Positions 19,690-30,706 of a stretch of DNA of 64,000 bases are shown here, in pieces; positions within the stretch are counted from its first letter, which is position 1; every line of letters starts with the position of its first letter. The translations under genes were made by a program, and so were the position numbers. Origin of the DNA: Diploptera punctata (lineage: Eukaryota > Arthropoda > Insecta > Blattodea > Blaberidae); the NCBI GenBank assembly GCA_030220185.1, contig JASPKZ010004571.1, positions 248,001-312,000 of the forward strand, written 5' to 3'. The notes beneath the pieces are model-generated. The model saw only the letters and a list, made by a program, of their open reading frames with translations. It was not told where the DNA came from and made no database searches.

Positions 19690-20414
19690 ACTTACTTACT
19701 GGCACTATCGAACCCGTACGTTCATGGCCGCGCAGACATAAGCTCTCCGTACATCACTATCCTGAGCTAATGATTTCCAATCATATCCTGTATAATCTAC
19801 TTACCTCAAATCATAGTTCATGTTATTCTCCCACCTCATTCTTGGTCTACCAACTGATCGTTTTCCCTATGGCTTTCCTACAAGAATCTTCCATGCACGT
19901 CTTTCATTCGCCATTCGTGTCACATGTTCTGCCTATCGCAATCTACGAGACTTAACTGTTCTTATTATATCTGGCTTTCTATAAAGACCATGTAGTTCAT
20001 TGTTATGTAGTCTTCTCCATTCATCTGTTTGTTCATCTCTCTTTTGTCCAAAAATTTTCCTAAGTACTTTATTCTCAAATACTCGTAATCTCCTTTCCTG
20101 CCTTGAAGTAAGAGTCAATGTTTTGCACCCATATAATATAGCCTAACTGGTAGAATAATAGTTTTATATATTTTCAGTTTAACTTTTTTTGAAAGGAATT
20201 GGGACATCAAAAGTCTCTGCAATGCATAATAGCACGCATTTCCAGAATTGAGCCTATGTTTAATTTCTTTGTGCATCTCATTCCTATTTGTGATTATTGT
20301 TCCTAGGTATTTGAATTCAACCATTTCGTAAAAAATTTCCCTCATTTGTCATTAGCTGTCCATTTCCATTATATAATGTATTTCTACGTGTGACCATATA
20401 TTTAGTTTTATTCA
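19690..20414 (-). mobile_element. LINE L-A, 5'-truncated
   Basis: It reaches further 5' than most copies, to the 'KTKYMVTRRNTLYNGNG' region near 20400, and ends with (TAAG)n at 19690. Several one-base slips break the ORF (reading pieces 19933-20118, 20115-20345). Well conserved, so fairly young. 20415-20975 has no recognisable feature except a tRNA-B-box-like GGGTTAAACCCCGG near 20670. Confidence 0.9.
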
Positions 20415-20975
20415 GACAAATCGTCCAAGAAGTAATTACTGACACCGTTACCCAATGGCAAAATGTATAAATACAAAATTCCATGAATATGTGCCAAAAA
20501 ACGTATAAAAAAGAAATATAAATTGTGAATAGAAATTTAACTACCATTTTGGCTATATGTGGCAATTTTAATAATCTCCACTTTTGACCAAATGTAAGGC
20601 ATAACCCGATAATAAGGCATGTAAGGCATAGCAGAAAATGGGTGGAAAAATCCTTTTATTTGGATGATCCTGGGTTAAACCCCGGTCCCAGTCATCCGAC
20701 TGATATTTTACCTAGTTTTCTCAGTCTTTAAAGCAAAAGGCGAGTTGTAATTTAATTACGACAAACCATTTTTTCATATTCTCAATCCATTGTATCACTG
20801 AAAAAATTAATATGTGAACCTCCCCAAAACACGTGACAGGTAACATCCTAATGGATACATGTAAAGATTCTAGAGCGATATAATCTGATTGTTATAGCGT
20901 CTACAAATATTAACTATAAAATAACTATTATAATGTTGAAATTGCCTAAAATATTTTACTTCATATACACCGTAT

Positions 20976-21424
20976 TTTCTTCTTCTTCTTCATCACGATT
21001 TAGGCTTATTTTTAGCCTGTTCCGGCTCCAAATTGCTGCTCTTTTCATCTTTTCCTTGGTCTTCCCAAACTTCTTCCTCGTGGTGAATAGTTATATGCTG
21101 CTTTTGGTATTCTATTCTCAGTCATCCATGCCAAGTGTTCTTTCCAGTTTGTTCTGTATTTCTCTACTGCTGTATTTAATTCCTCTGCTTTTAGTTGTTG
21201 TCTTATTTCTGTGTTATGTTTGTCTGTTCTTTGATATCCCGCTACTGGTCTGAGGAATCTCATTTCAGCAGCTTGTATTCCGGCAGATTGTTGTGTTGTC
21301 ACTGTCCATGTTTCGGATCCATAAGTAATAATAGGCACTGCCATAGTCTTGTATAATTTCATTATAGAGTCTTTCCTGGCTTTATTTTTCAAAGTTCTTT
21401 TTTAGTGTTTCTGTTATATAATTA
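20976..21424 (-). pseudogene. LINE L-C, 5'-truncated, best copy
   Basis: The minus-strand ORF of 115 codons includes MKLYKTMAVPIITYGSETWT, AAEMRFLRPVAGYQRTD, WKEHLAWMTENRIPK and RSLGRPRKRW. The 3' UTR with GGAGCCGGAACAGGC ends in (GAA)n at about 20980. Its 5' break is 12 bp from the left TIR of the pogo-like element. Confidence 0.85.
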
Positions 21425-21436
21425 AACTTATTTAGA

Positions 21437-22628
21437 CACCGTATTTTACGGACTATAAGACGCACTTTATCCTTCAAAAAATTTCCTCCAAATTAACAAC
21501 CCTAAATTAATATAAAAATGTCCAGTATTTGATTTAAAATTCCCGCCAGTTTTAAAAATGTCAATTTGTTCGACGCCGCGGGAATTATCTCTATCTGGTA
21601 CCTTTGGATTCAACTGGCAACAGCAGTGCACAGATGCGACGAACATGAGTTGCGGGGATTCAAAAGCTTGCTAATACTGTCTCACTATCGCCCCGCCATC
21701 ACAAACCGAGAACACTGTCTAGCCTATGATGCGTCATTTAAGTCTACGATGCCAGTGAACTTGAACAAATGAATGATGGATGAAACCCAACATGAATTCA
21801 CGCCGAAGAGTGATTTAAAATGACGTACATTAAAACAAGTATGTCAGTGGATAAAACAGTCGTGGTCTGGAGTGAGAGAAGACATTATTATTAAATCTAT
21901 TAAGAAGTGCGGCGTAAGTAACGCTCTCGATGGTAGTGAAGACCATCTTATATATGAAGAGGACAACGAAGAAGAAGAAGAAAAAGAAGAAGAAAGTTCA
22001 GATGACGATTTTCAGGGATTTTAAAGATAAGATTGGTTTTATATACTATGGATTTTTTTTAGTCTCGCTTTGCAATCTAATAATTAAAATAATCTACCAG
22101 TTATATTATATGGATGCGAAACATGGACTCTTACTTTAAGGGAGGAAAGTAGATTACAAGTATTTCAGAATAAAGTACTTAGGAAAATGTTTGGACCAAA
22201 GAGAGATGAACAAACAAGTGAATGGAGAAGACTGCATAACAATGAACTACATGGTCTTTATAGGAAGCCAGATATAATAAGAACAGTTAAGTCTCGTAGA
22301 CTGCGATGACATGTTGCACGTATGGGGAATGAAAGACTTGCATGGAAGCTTCTTGTAGGAAAGCCAGAGGGAAAACGCCCAGTTGGTAGACCAAGAATGA
22401 GGTGGGAGAATAACATTAACTATGATTTGAGGGACGTAGATTATACAGGGAATGATTGGAAAGCATTAGCTCAGGATATGGATGTATGGAGAGCTTATAT
22501 CCGCGCGGCCATGAACCTACGGGTACGATAGTGTCAGTGAGTAAGTAAGTAAGAGTAAGTAGTAAAAATGTTATTTTTTTAAATTGCTTAAAAATTAAGT
22601 TGTGTCTTACAGTCTGTAAAATACGGTG
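21437..22628 (+). mobile_element. Pogo/Tigger-like DNA transposon, internally deleted, with nested L-A
   Basis: The left TIR CACCGTATTTTACGGACTA is matched inverted at the right end (...TCTGTAAAATACGGTG), about 30 bp each. Inside, plus-strand remnants end in REDIIIKSIKKCGVSNALDG then an acidic tail DDDFQGF and a stop. That is the typical C-terminus of pogo/Tigger (CENP-B-like, DDE_1) transposases. The N-terminal DNA-binding and most catalytic parts are missing. An L-A copy sits in the 3' untranslated part. Flanking target bases are not resolved. Confidence 0.75.
22086..22556 (+). mobile_element. LINE L-A nested in the pogo-like element
   Basis: It starts at CTACCAGTTATATTATATGG and ends AACCTACGGGTACGATAGTG plus (TAAG)n. 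The final 69 codons are open (MGNERLAWKLLVGKPEGKR... to NLRVR). The upstream part is out of frame. It post-dates the DNA element. Confidence 0.88.
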
Positions 22629-23010
22629 GATACACTACATTTCAAATATATGCAGTGGAGCCAACGTACAGAAAACTCGAGAGAGCAAAGAAATCAGGCA
22701 GCTGAATATGATATTGTACGGTGTACAATGGCTTTGAGGAATTGCACTGCAACGGCATGACATTACTTATTCAGACGAAGAAGAACGTCCAACGGACGCA
22801 ATTCTCAGGAGAATTCCTTAAAGTACAGTCCCAACTCTAAACAAGCCACCTTATTGTGACCTAAAATCAAGTACATAGTGTGTCACATGAGAACACAAAT
22901 GTTGCGACAGGAAAACAAGTTTAATAGTAAAATTTAATTTAAAAATTGTTAATTCTTTCACTTTGCGATATTTAAGAAGAGCGTTTCAAAACTAAAATCA
23001 ATACGTCTAC
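22629..23010. other. No recognisable feature
   Basis: AT-rich with a few GAAGAAGAAC runs. No ORF or repeat match to the rest of the window by eye. It may include a remnant of whatever the pogo element inserted into. Confidence 0.3.
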
Positions 23011-23282
23011 ACGACAACCATAAGGCACTGAACTACAAACCGGAGGGTCGAGGGTTCAAGTCCCGTTGGGGTCAGAATTTTTAAACTGACCCAAACCCTC
23101 TGGCGGCACTATGGCCCTGGGGTCGACTCAGCCTCTAACGGAAATGAGTACCAGACACTTGTTCCGGGGGTAAAGGCGGTCGTCACGCAGGGCTGACAAC
23201 CCGGCTGACATAAAGTGCCGATTGTCTAGAAAAAGTGGAAAGCCTTAACCTCCTACTACCTCCCAAGGGGCTTTTCGCGTTC
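23011..23282 (+). mobile_element. SINE S3, near full-length
   Basis: It has a B box GGGTTCAAGTCCCG after a degenerate A box, then TGGCGGCACTATGGCCC, AGACACTTGTTCCGGGGG and GTGCCGATTGTCTAGAAA, and the 3' end CTCCTACTACCTCCCAAGG. It is highly similar to 54024-54306, so a young family. Confidence 0.87.
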
Positions 23283-23544
23283 CTGTTTTTTTTTATCACT
23301 TTTACACTTTTTTCACAACAACCATGAAGGGAACTTAACATCCAGAGGTTTGTTATAGAATTAAAATTACTTTGACAAGGTTACTATAGAAAAATAAATG
23401 CAATTCCCTGAAAGTCGCTAAATTAGTGAAAATGAAATTGGCAGTTTCTTAAAGTAGACTCTTCAACCGTATTTACTTATCGTATTTAAATGCGTGATAT
23501 ATTAAAAACTACAGGGATGTGGACTTTCACCGGTGCTTTTCATT

Positions 23545-24362
23545 ATACAGGCCTATATGAATAGAATAATAAACGAATGGAGGAAAACACAACGAGGATA
23601 TATACCCATCAATAGGAACCTCAAACTCGATGCTATTCTTTTTGCAGATGATCTAGCGCTTCTGGCACTTTCCGAAAATGATTTGCAACGATCAATTTAT
23701 AATTTACAAAAAATAGCTGCCAAATTTAATATGCAAATATCAATTAACAAAATTTAAATTATGCCATTTCATGGGAAGGACCCCATACAAAGTTAAATCT
23801 GTCTCCAGAATAAAATTTTAGAGAGATCTAATCAATGTAAATCTCTTGGATATTATCTCTCTATCTGGAATGAAAAGGATATCCCTGAAAAAAATTACTA
23901 GTTATAATAAAAGTTTGGGAATTATTAATCAAGTTATGAAACCATCCCTTGCACAACAAAACACCAGATTACGTTTATATAACACTTTAGCTAGACCAGT
24001 GTTGACCTATGGTAGTGAAGCATGGACACTAAAAAGACAACATGAAAGCAGAATAACGGCTTGTGAAATGAGATTCATGCGCAGAACAGCGGGTTACACC
24101 AGATGGGATCGGAAAAGTAACGCTGATATCTTAAAAGAATTGAAGACTACGCCAATTTTGGAATATATTAAACAGTACCAACTAAATTGGAAACACCATC
24201 TTGAAAGAATGAGTTCAAATCAGATCCCCAAAGCTGTTTATAATTATATACCAAGAGGCCGAAGATCTCTGGGCCGTCCTATGAAACGCTGGAGGGAAAA
24301 TTTTCTATAGGATCGTAACAGGCCTTGGCCTAATACTTGAAAGGGAGAAGAAGAAGAAAAAT
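23545..24362 (+). mobile_element. LINE L-D, RT palm end and C-terminus
   Basis: The first ORF ends the RT with LDAILFADDLALLALSEN (catalytic ADD) and MQISINKI. After a frameshift the second ORF (154 codons) gives LARPVLTYGSEAWTL, CEMRFMRRTAGYTRWDR, KHHLERMSSNQIPK and RRSLGRPMKRWREN. The short 3' UTR AAAATTTTCTATAGGATCG...GGCCTTGGCCTAATAC then (GAA)n is shared with S6 elements at 32.4, 33.8 and 62.7 kb. The 5' end is truncated. Confidence 0.9.
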
Positions 24363-24389
24363 AAATTTTATTATCTAAATGACTAACTA

Positions 24390-24698
24390 GTGCCAACACG
24401 CACACCCTATTGAGTAACACCAAGAAAATGGGACTGGAAGTAAATATCAATAAAACTAAATATATGGTCATACGTAGAAATGCATTATATAATGGAAATG
24501 GACAGCTAATGGCAAATGAGGGAAGTGGCTGAATTCAAATACCTAGGAACAATAATCACAAACAGGAATGAGATACACAAAGAAATTAAACATAGGCTCA
24601 ATTCTGGATGTGGGTGCTATTATGCAATATAGAGACTCTTGACATGGTAACTCCTTTTAAAAAAACGTTAAACTGAAAATATATACAACTATTATACA
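24390..24698 (+). pseudogene. LINE L-A internal fragment (3' end missing)
   Basis: It runs from ACACGCACACCCTATTGAG to GAAAATATATACAACTATTAT, equivalent to 49485-49790. It lacks the 3' tail, so it is a deletion product and not a normal 5' truncation. 24699-24984 has no recognisable feature except a T10 run. Confidence 0.8.
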
Positions 24699-24984
24699 GC
24701 TCTACAATTTTTTTTTTGTTGCCCTGGATATCTCAGCGAATTTCTATGTTTTCAAGTGCACAGTTTACGAATGTATTCATGAAAGTGCTGAATGTGCTCT
24801 AGTTTTTATGATTTTTGCGTATCTTATATATTAAACAGTAAGCGGCTTGTTACTAATAAAATTTATGTTTCCAGTCATGATTTGATTTCTGTACATTTTT
24901 TTTTCGTGTATACAAACATCACGTGATCCCCACTCTCACACCCCTCACTCCACACATCGGCCGTGATCTCAGTTATTTGACAAA

Positions 24985-25555
24985 ATTTAAGTACTCACGA
25001 CGTGCATCTGGATTTGATAAAACAATTCGTCAAAGCGTTGGACAAGGAAGGAAAATGTTTCAAATACATTTGTAGAAAATTTCCTAAGCTCAGTATGTAA
25101 AAGTTAAAAGGAGGAATATTTGATCGTCCTCAAATTCGGCAATTGATGAAAGATGCAAATTTTATTAAAGTTATGACTGTTCCGGAAAGTGAAGCTTGGA
25201 AGGGTTTTGTATTGGTAGTAGAAAATTTCCTAGATAACTATAAAGCACCAAATTATAAATAAATTGTGCAAAACATGTTGATAAGCTTCAAGATTCTGGG
25301 AGCAAATATGAGTATAAGGTTACATTTTCTTCACAGTCACCTGAATAGATTTCCGGATATTTTAGGAAATTATAGCGACGGACAGGGAGTGTGCTTTCAC
25401 TATGGACCTAAAAGTAATGGAAGAAAGGTATCAGGGTAGATGGGACCGTCACATGATGGCAGATTACTGCTGGTCTTTAAAAAGAGTTTGTCCCCTAAAA
25501 AATTATAGAAGAAAATCTTATAAAAGGCATTTCACTGAAGTATAACATGGGTTTT
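24985..25555 (+). pseudogene. TE-associated gene remnant (ERYQGRW...MMADYCWSLKR family)
   Basis: Translated in shifting frames it gives VHLDLIKQFVKALDKEG, GGIFDRPQIRQLMKDANF, AWKGFVLVVENFLDNYKAP, RLHFLHSHLNRFPDILGNYS and MEERYQGRWDRHMMADYCWS. I have seen this order of motifs in many predicted insect proteins of unknown function, often high-copy, and so probably transposon-borne. At least three stops or frameshifts. A C-terminal piece recurs at 58690-58825. Confidence 0.6.
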
Positions 25556-25798
25556 TCGATATATTTCTTTCTATTTACGTCAGTTCATTCTAATTTTTCA
25601 AAAATAAATTGATATTATAAATATATTTGTTATATTTTTTCATATTTTCCGGTTTTTGTAGTATAAAATGAAAATAAAGATTAAAAAAACAGAGCAAATC
25701 TTCCAAAATCATTGATAATTTCATTAATTGTGAGCATAAATATATCCGAAATTAATCTTATATCAAAGGCAACAAAACCACTGTTGACCAGTTTTATT

Positions 25799-25983
25799 CT
25801 ACCAGTTATATTATATTGATGCGAAACATGGACTCTTACTTTAAGGGAGGAAAGGAAATTACGAATATTTGAGAATAAAGTTCTTAGGAAAATGTTTGAA
25901 CCAAAGAGAGATGAACAGAGAGGTAAATGGAGAAGACTACATAACAGGGAACTACATGGTATTTGTAGGAAGCCAAATATAAT
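25799..25983 (+). pseudogene. LINE L-A fragment cut by an S1a SINE
   Basis: CTACCAGTTATATTATATTG through AGGAAGCCAAATATAAT, then S1a begins abruptly at 25984. The missing 3' part is not found beyond the SINE (26284 onward), so the downstream half was lost. Confidence 0.85.
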
Positions 25984-26283
25984 TCATCCATAGTAATTCT
26001 GCCCAAAGGCAGGTCCTTCACTACAGCGATTGCAGCTTTACTAGGGAATTGTAGGTGTAGTAGCTTCCCGTTGCTTTCCACACCGGTGAAGGATGATGAT
26101 GATGATGATGATGATGATGGCATATGATTTCGGGGACCGTTTGGGCCTTAAAGTTTTCCTGACATTTGTCTTACAGGTGAGGAAAACCCCGATAAAAACC
26201 TCACTCAGAAAAATCGCCCCGACGGGGATCTACCTCGGGCCCGCTGTGTGACAAGGCAGCACGCTACCTCGAGACCACAGCGG
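25984..26283 (-). mobile_element. SINE S1a, slightly shortened
   Basis: Minus strand: head CCGCTGTGGTCTCGAGG, B-box region mutated to GAGGTAGATCCC, body, a (CAT)8-like tract and the type-a tail without part of the AGCATTTTCATGCT motif. Confidence 0.88.
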
Positions 26284-26406
26284 TCTCATTAGGCCAATGA
26301 AATCCTACTGTTATTAATACTACTGATTTGTTTGAATTTTTAGAGATTTCTCTGAAAATACTTGAGCAGTTCGTATTAGATCTTAGAACTCTCTTAGTTG
26401 AATTCT

Positions 26407-26778
26407 AACCCTAATTTTGAAACTTCCACATATTTATGAAAAATCGATAATAATTCCTATTGTGTCATTGTGCTTTCAGGAGTTATTCCAGTATACTTTC
26501 TCGTAGGCCTACAACAAACTGGGATTGCATATGTGGTGATTTATTGTTATAATATATCACAATATATAAAATGTCAATACAGTATGAATAATAACCCTAA
26601 TTTTGAAACTTCCACATATTTATGAAAAATCGATAATAATTCCTATTGTGTCATTGTGCTTTCAGGAGTTATTCCAGTATACTTTCTCGTAGGCCTACAA
26701 CAAACTGGGATTGCATATGTGGTGATTTACTGTTATAATATATCACAATATATAAAATGTCAATACAGTATGAATAAT
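26407..26778. repeat. Two-copy 186-bp tandem duplication
   Basis: 26407-26592 and 26593-26778 are nearly identical. The only difference I see is a T/C in GTGATTTATTG versus GTGATTTACTG, plus the junction. No coding content. This must be very recent or an assembly artefact. Confidence 0.9.
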
Positions 26779-27175
26779 AATAGAGTCACCTTCTCAAAGA
26801 TACTCATTCTTAAAAACTTAAAAATATGTGAAAAGGACAATATTATAACTAGAGACCGGATGTTAGGGAAAATGCCTATAGTTATTTATTACACATATTG
26901 TAAAAGTGACTTCCTATAAGTTCATACCTACGATCTGACAGTTGTTTTCCATTTAGTTAATTTTGCCTATAAATGCCTATTTCAGCTTACAATGACTATA
27001 AATGCCTATTTACAATTTTTTCTCCAAATTGACTTATTATTTCAATGAAATTAATTGAAATGGGCAGACTTCAAGACACATATCATTGCATAGAAATTTT
27101 CAAGTGTTATTTTTATAAATTCTCTCTTAGAATATTTTAGGATAAGAGTGGCAATAAGACAATAACCTAGCAGGT

Positions 27176-27659
27176 TATGAGCAGAACTTTGGCCATTAAC
27201 AACAAACATATAAGTACCTTTTGGCAACGGAAATGGATTTTATACGAAGGGCCGCAAGAATTTCAAGAAGAGAAAAAATTAGGAACTCAGTTATAAGGGA
27301 GAAAATTATGATTGATGACACTATTTTAGATTATATTAAAACTCAGAATGAATGAATGAGAATCTATGAGACCGGAACAAGCCACATGGGCTTAATCCGT
27401 GATTGTTGATGATGATGATGATGATGATGATGATTAAAACTCAGCGAATGGAAGAGGATCGACTACCAAAATCTGTTTTGGAATGGAAATCTGAGGGAAG
27501 ACGAAGCGGAGGAAGACCTAAAACCTCCTGGAGTCAGGGAATATGTTTATATATGAAGGAGAAACATTACAACCAGGAGATTGGATGGACCGACAAAACT
27601 GGCTATTAGGAATCGGACGATGTCAAATACATTAATCAACCGATGATCTATCTATCTAA
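27176..27659 (+). mobile_element. LINE L-F, 5'-truncated, nested, 9-bp TSD
   Basis: It translates to ATEMDFIRRAARISRREK, IRNSVIREKIMIDD, then after a nested insertion RMEEDRLPKSVLEWKSEGRR and SGGRPKTSW: an RTE-type C-terminus ending in a (TCTA)n tail. CTAGCAGGT at 27167-27175 and 27660-27668 flanks it. The other copy of the host element (near 38020, complement) has the uninterrupted CCTAGCAG. Confidence 0.85.
27347..27432 (+). mobile_element. 86-bp L-G 3' end inserted in L-F, 12-bp TSD
   Basis: GACCGGAACAAGCC...GGCTTAATCC then (GAT)n matches the extreme 3' end of L-G at 58095-58157. The 12-mer ATTAAAACTCAG flanks it at 27335-27346 and 27433-27444. An extremely 5'-truncated insertion. Confidence 0.88.
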
Positions 27660-27823
27660 CTAGCAGGTGGATTGTTTCCGCCTCAATGCACTCCCGTTAG
27701 GCGAAATAACAAGCACCGGCTATTTTATTTTAACGTAAGGCTGTAAAAATGTACGTTGTAGTCCATTTTTGTAACAGCATATTTTGAATTTTTTAAGTCC
27801 TAACATCCGGACCTTAGTTATAA

Positions 27824-28412
27824 CTCATTTCATTACTGTCGATTAAAATCAATAAAATTCACTATAGGAGCACAATGATGTATCGGTAAACACTTGATCA
27901 GTGCCCTTAATTATTTTTTAAAATATTCATACTGGTTTATGAAACAAAATTTAATTCCCGATATTATTTATTATTAAAAGTAATTTAGGTTTTCGTTGCA
28001 TATTACATTTGTGGATTTGCCCCAAATGTAGTGAAGAGAGAATTTCATCACATGGTCATATGGAAACATAGCCACTTTGGGATTGTGGTGTCGTTACATT
28101 GGATCATAGTATTATGGTGACAAAGAGATAAGTGAGCAAGCTGCCGCAAATTAAAATGAGGCTGCATTACATTTATGCTATGCTGTGTTGCTCTGCTGCT
28201 TAAATACAAATATCCTTCATATAAACAGATTTTCTGTCACTACAATATGCCAAAAACCTCTTCCATAACTTTTATTCATATTTCAATTTTACCACATTTT
28301 AAAACTAAATTCCTATATTCACCACATACACATGTTATATATTAGTTTATGTGGGAGGTTTGGAAATTTTTACATGATGTAAAATTTCACTTTGTCAGTT
28401 TCATTAAAATCA
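27824..28412. other. No recognisable feature
   Basis: AT-rich, no long ORF, no similarity to other parts of the window that I can see. Confidence 0.3.
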
Positions 28413-28421
28413 GTCAATATA

Positions 28422-29127
28422 CTCTGTAATATACATTAGGCCTATATAAAGAAATGAACAGCTAATGACAAATGAGGGAAATTTTGAGGAAGTGGCTGAA
28501 TTCAAATACCTAAGAACAATAATCACAAATAGGCATGAGATGCACAAAAAAATTAAACATAGGCTCAGTTCTAGAAATGCGTGCCATTATGCATTACAGA
28601 GACTTTTGATGTCCCAACTCCTTTCAAAAAACGTTAAACTTACTATATAAAACTATTATTCTACCAGTTATATTATATGGATGCGAAACATGGACTATTA
28701 CTTTAAGGGAGCAAAGGAGATTACGAGCATTTCAGAATAAAGTTCTTAAGAAAGTTTTTGGACCAAAGAGAGATGAACAGATAGGCGAATGGAGAAGACT
28801 ACACAACAATGAACTACATGGTCTTTATAGGAAGCCAGATATAATAAGAACAATTAAGTCTCGTAGACTGCGATGGGCAGGACATGTTGCGCGTATGGGG
28901 AAAGAAAGACGTGCATGGAAGCTTCTTGTAGGAAAGCCAGAGGGAAAACACCCAGTTGGTAGACCAAGAATGAGGTGGGAGAACAACATTAAGTATGATT
29001 TGAGGGAGGTAGATTGTACAGAGAATGATTGGAAAGCATTAGCTCAAGATAGGAATGTATGGAGAGCTTATGTCCGCGCGGCCATGAACCTACGGGTTCG
29101 ATAGTGCCAGTGAGTAAGTAAGTAAGG
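28422..29127 (+). mobile_element. LINE L-A, 5'-truncated, with 9-bp TSD
   Basis: It starts near the TRRNTLYNGNG region and runs to CGGGTTCGATAGTG and (TAAG)n. GTCAATATA at 28413-28421 and 29128-29136 flanks it. Two ORF pieces (61 and 69 codons) are separated by a frameshift at about 28640. Confidence 0.92.
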
Positions 29128-29142
29128 GTCAATATAAGAGAG

Positions 29143-29405
29143 ACACGCCTTAGAATAGTTGGTTAAGGCTTTACGCCACAAGCCAGATAGTTCCCGAGAA
29201 AGTCAGGTTTTTTAAACCGTCCTAAAACCTTCTGATGGCACCGTGGACCTGGGATCGGCTCAGCCTCTAATGAAAATTATTGCTAAACTATGTTCCGTAG
29301 ATAAAGCCGTCCATTACGCAAGACTTACAATCCGGCTAATATCTTGTGCGGATTGTCTAGAAAGGTAGGATCTCCTGTTAAGGTAAGTCCCTCCCAAGGA
29401 CGTAG
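29143..29405 (+). mobile_element. SINE S3, diverged
   Basis: The head ACGCCTTAGAATAGTTGGTTAAGG has an A box, but the B box is degraded (AGATAGTTCCC). The body TTCTGATGGCACCGTGG, CAGCCTCTAATG and GCGGATTGTCTAGAAA matches the family. About 20% diverged. Confidence 0.75.
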
Positions 29406-29650
29406 AAATATCACTATACTTTTAGTTTTAACATGAAAGAAGAAAATGGTAGAGTTCACAAAAAATCAAAATTAAAAACAAAATGAAATGGAATGTAACA
29501 ACCAAGCAAAATTCCTCAAGAATGAAATAAGATGCCACTGAATAAAATTTGTCGATCCTTTCATTGCACACCTACAAAACACGGCGCTAATGGCTTGAGC
29601 TGTTAAAGAGCTTCGTTAAATAAAATATTGCCTACTGAATATATATAATT

Positions 29651-30440
29651 TACTAGCTAATACCCGGCGTGCGCTGCTACGCCTAAATAAATAAAATTTA
29701 TGTGTTTTTATGTTTAGTTGAATAACTAAAATGGAACATTTATATAGTAATTATTTTTGGATACCCCGTGCTGATTATCCGACGTTGCCCGGGAATCTAC
29801 TTATCCTGATATTCTTGGCATAAATGAGCTGAAAGACGAAAATCAATGTGTTTTTATGCTTAGTTGAATAAGTATAAGGAAATATAATTATAAATTCATA
29901 CAGCAATTATTTTATGATACCCCGTGCTGTTTACCTGGTATTGTCCGGGAATCTACTTATCCCGAACTTCTTGGTATAAATGAGCTGAAAGACAACATTC
30001 TTTATTGCGAGTTATCCGTAAAATAATACTCGCCTTGCTCTTCTATGCTTGCCCGGGAATATACTTATCCCGATCATCTTGGCATCAGTGAAAGACAAAA
30101 ATTGTTATTGTGAGTTATCCGTAAAAGATAAACATATGCTGTCGGGGACTATTTTGTAGAGTTGTTTTAGACATTCAATTCTGCATATATTCATTCTGAG
30201 CATTTGTTATGTTTAGGCAGCGTAAGTCATTTAAATGTTCAAAAAGCTACTTTTTTCACGTTTTTCATAACAAAGGGTGGTTTTTAAGAGTGCAAGAGTT
30301 AAGTATTACAAGTCTCTTATTGCCTATGTTCATCCCGGGAAACGCCTGAGCGCTTTGCAGAAATCCCGATACAATCGGATGATCAGTATGGCAGCGCATA
30401 AAATACGAACAAACAAACAAACATTTATGTTTATATATTA
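29651..30440 (+). repeat. Dispersed repeat 'ACTAGCTAATACCCGGCG', with internal triplication
   Basis: It starts TACTAGCTAATACCCGGCG and ends ATACGAACAAACAAACAAAC then ATATTAGAT, ends typical of a widespread but mixed class of arthropod dispersed repeats. Inside, a ~110-bp module (CCCGGGAATCTACTTATCC ... GAGCTGAAAGAC) occurs three times (29790, 29950, 30050). A partial minus copy lies at 42095-42370. 29406-29650 has nothing recognisable. Confidence 0.65.
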
Positions 30441-30641
30441 GATTAGTACCTGCAATATCTCATAGAACCCAGAAGAAAAATGACATATGTTTAAATTTGG
30501 TGATATAATTTTGGAATAACACTGTACGAACATCTACCGTATTCAAAGCACGTACTCTCCAGAGAATATTACTTTGAAGTTAACCTGAAGCAACATCAAG
30601 AATATGTTGCGAATTCGGTTTCATAGTTATATTCCAAAGGG

Positions 30642-30644
<3 letters not shown>

Positions 30645-30700
<56 letters not shown>
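30645..30700. repeat. (GA)n microsatellite
   Basis: About 28 GA units without interruption. An ORF through it is an artefact. 30441-30644 and 30701-31059 hold no recognisable feature. Confidence 0.95.

Positions 30701-30706
<6 letters not shown>

Larger units (their letters stand above)
26849..27817 (+). mobile_element. Non-autonomous TIR element 'CTAGAG', copy 1, with nested LINEs
   Basis: The left TIR CTAGAGACCGGATGTTAGG is matched inverted at the right (CCTAACATCCGGACCTTAG). TTATAA flanks both ends (26843-26848, 27818-27823), a 6-bp duplication or target. Subterminal copies of GCCTATAAATGCCTATTT occur near the left end. Without the nested LINE (27176-27659) it is about 485 bp and aligns with copy 2 at 37559-38342 in opposite orientation. 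No transposase. Confidence 0.82.
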
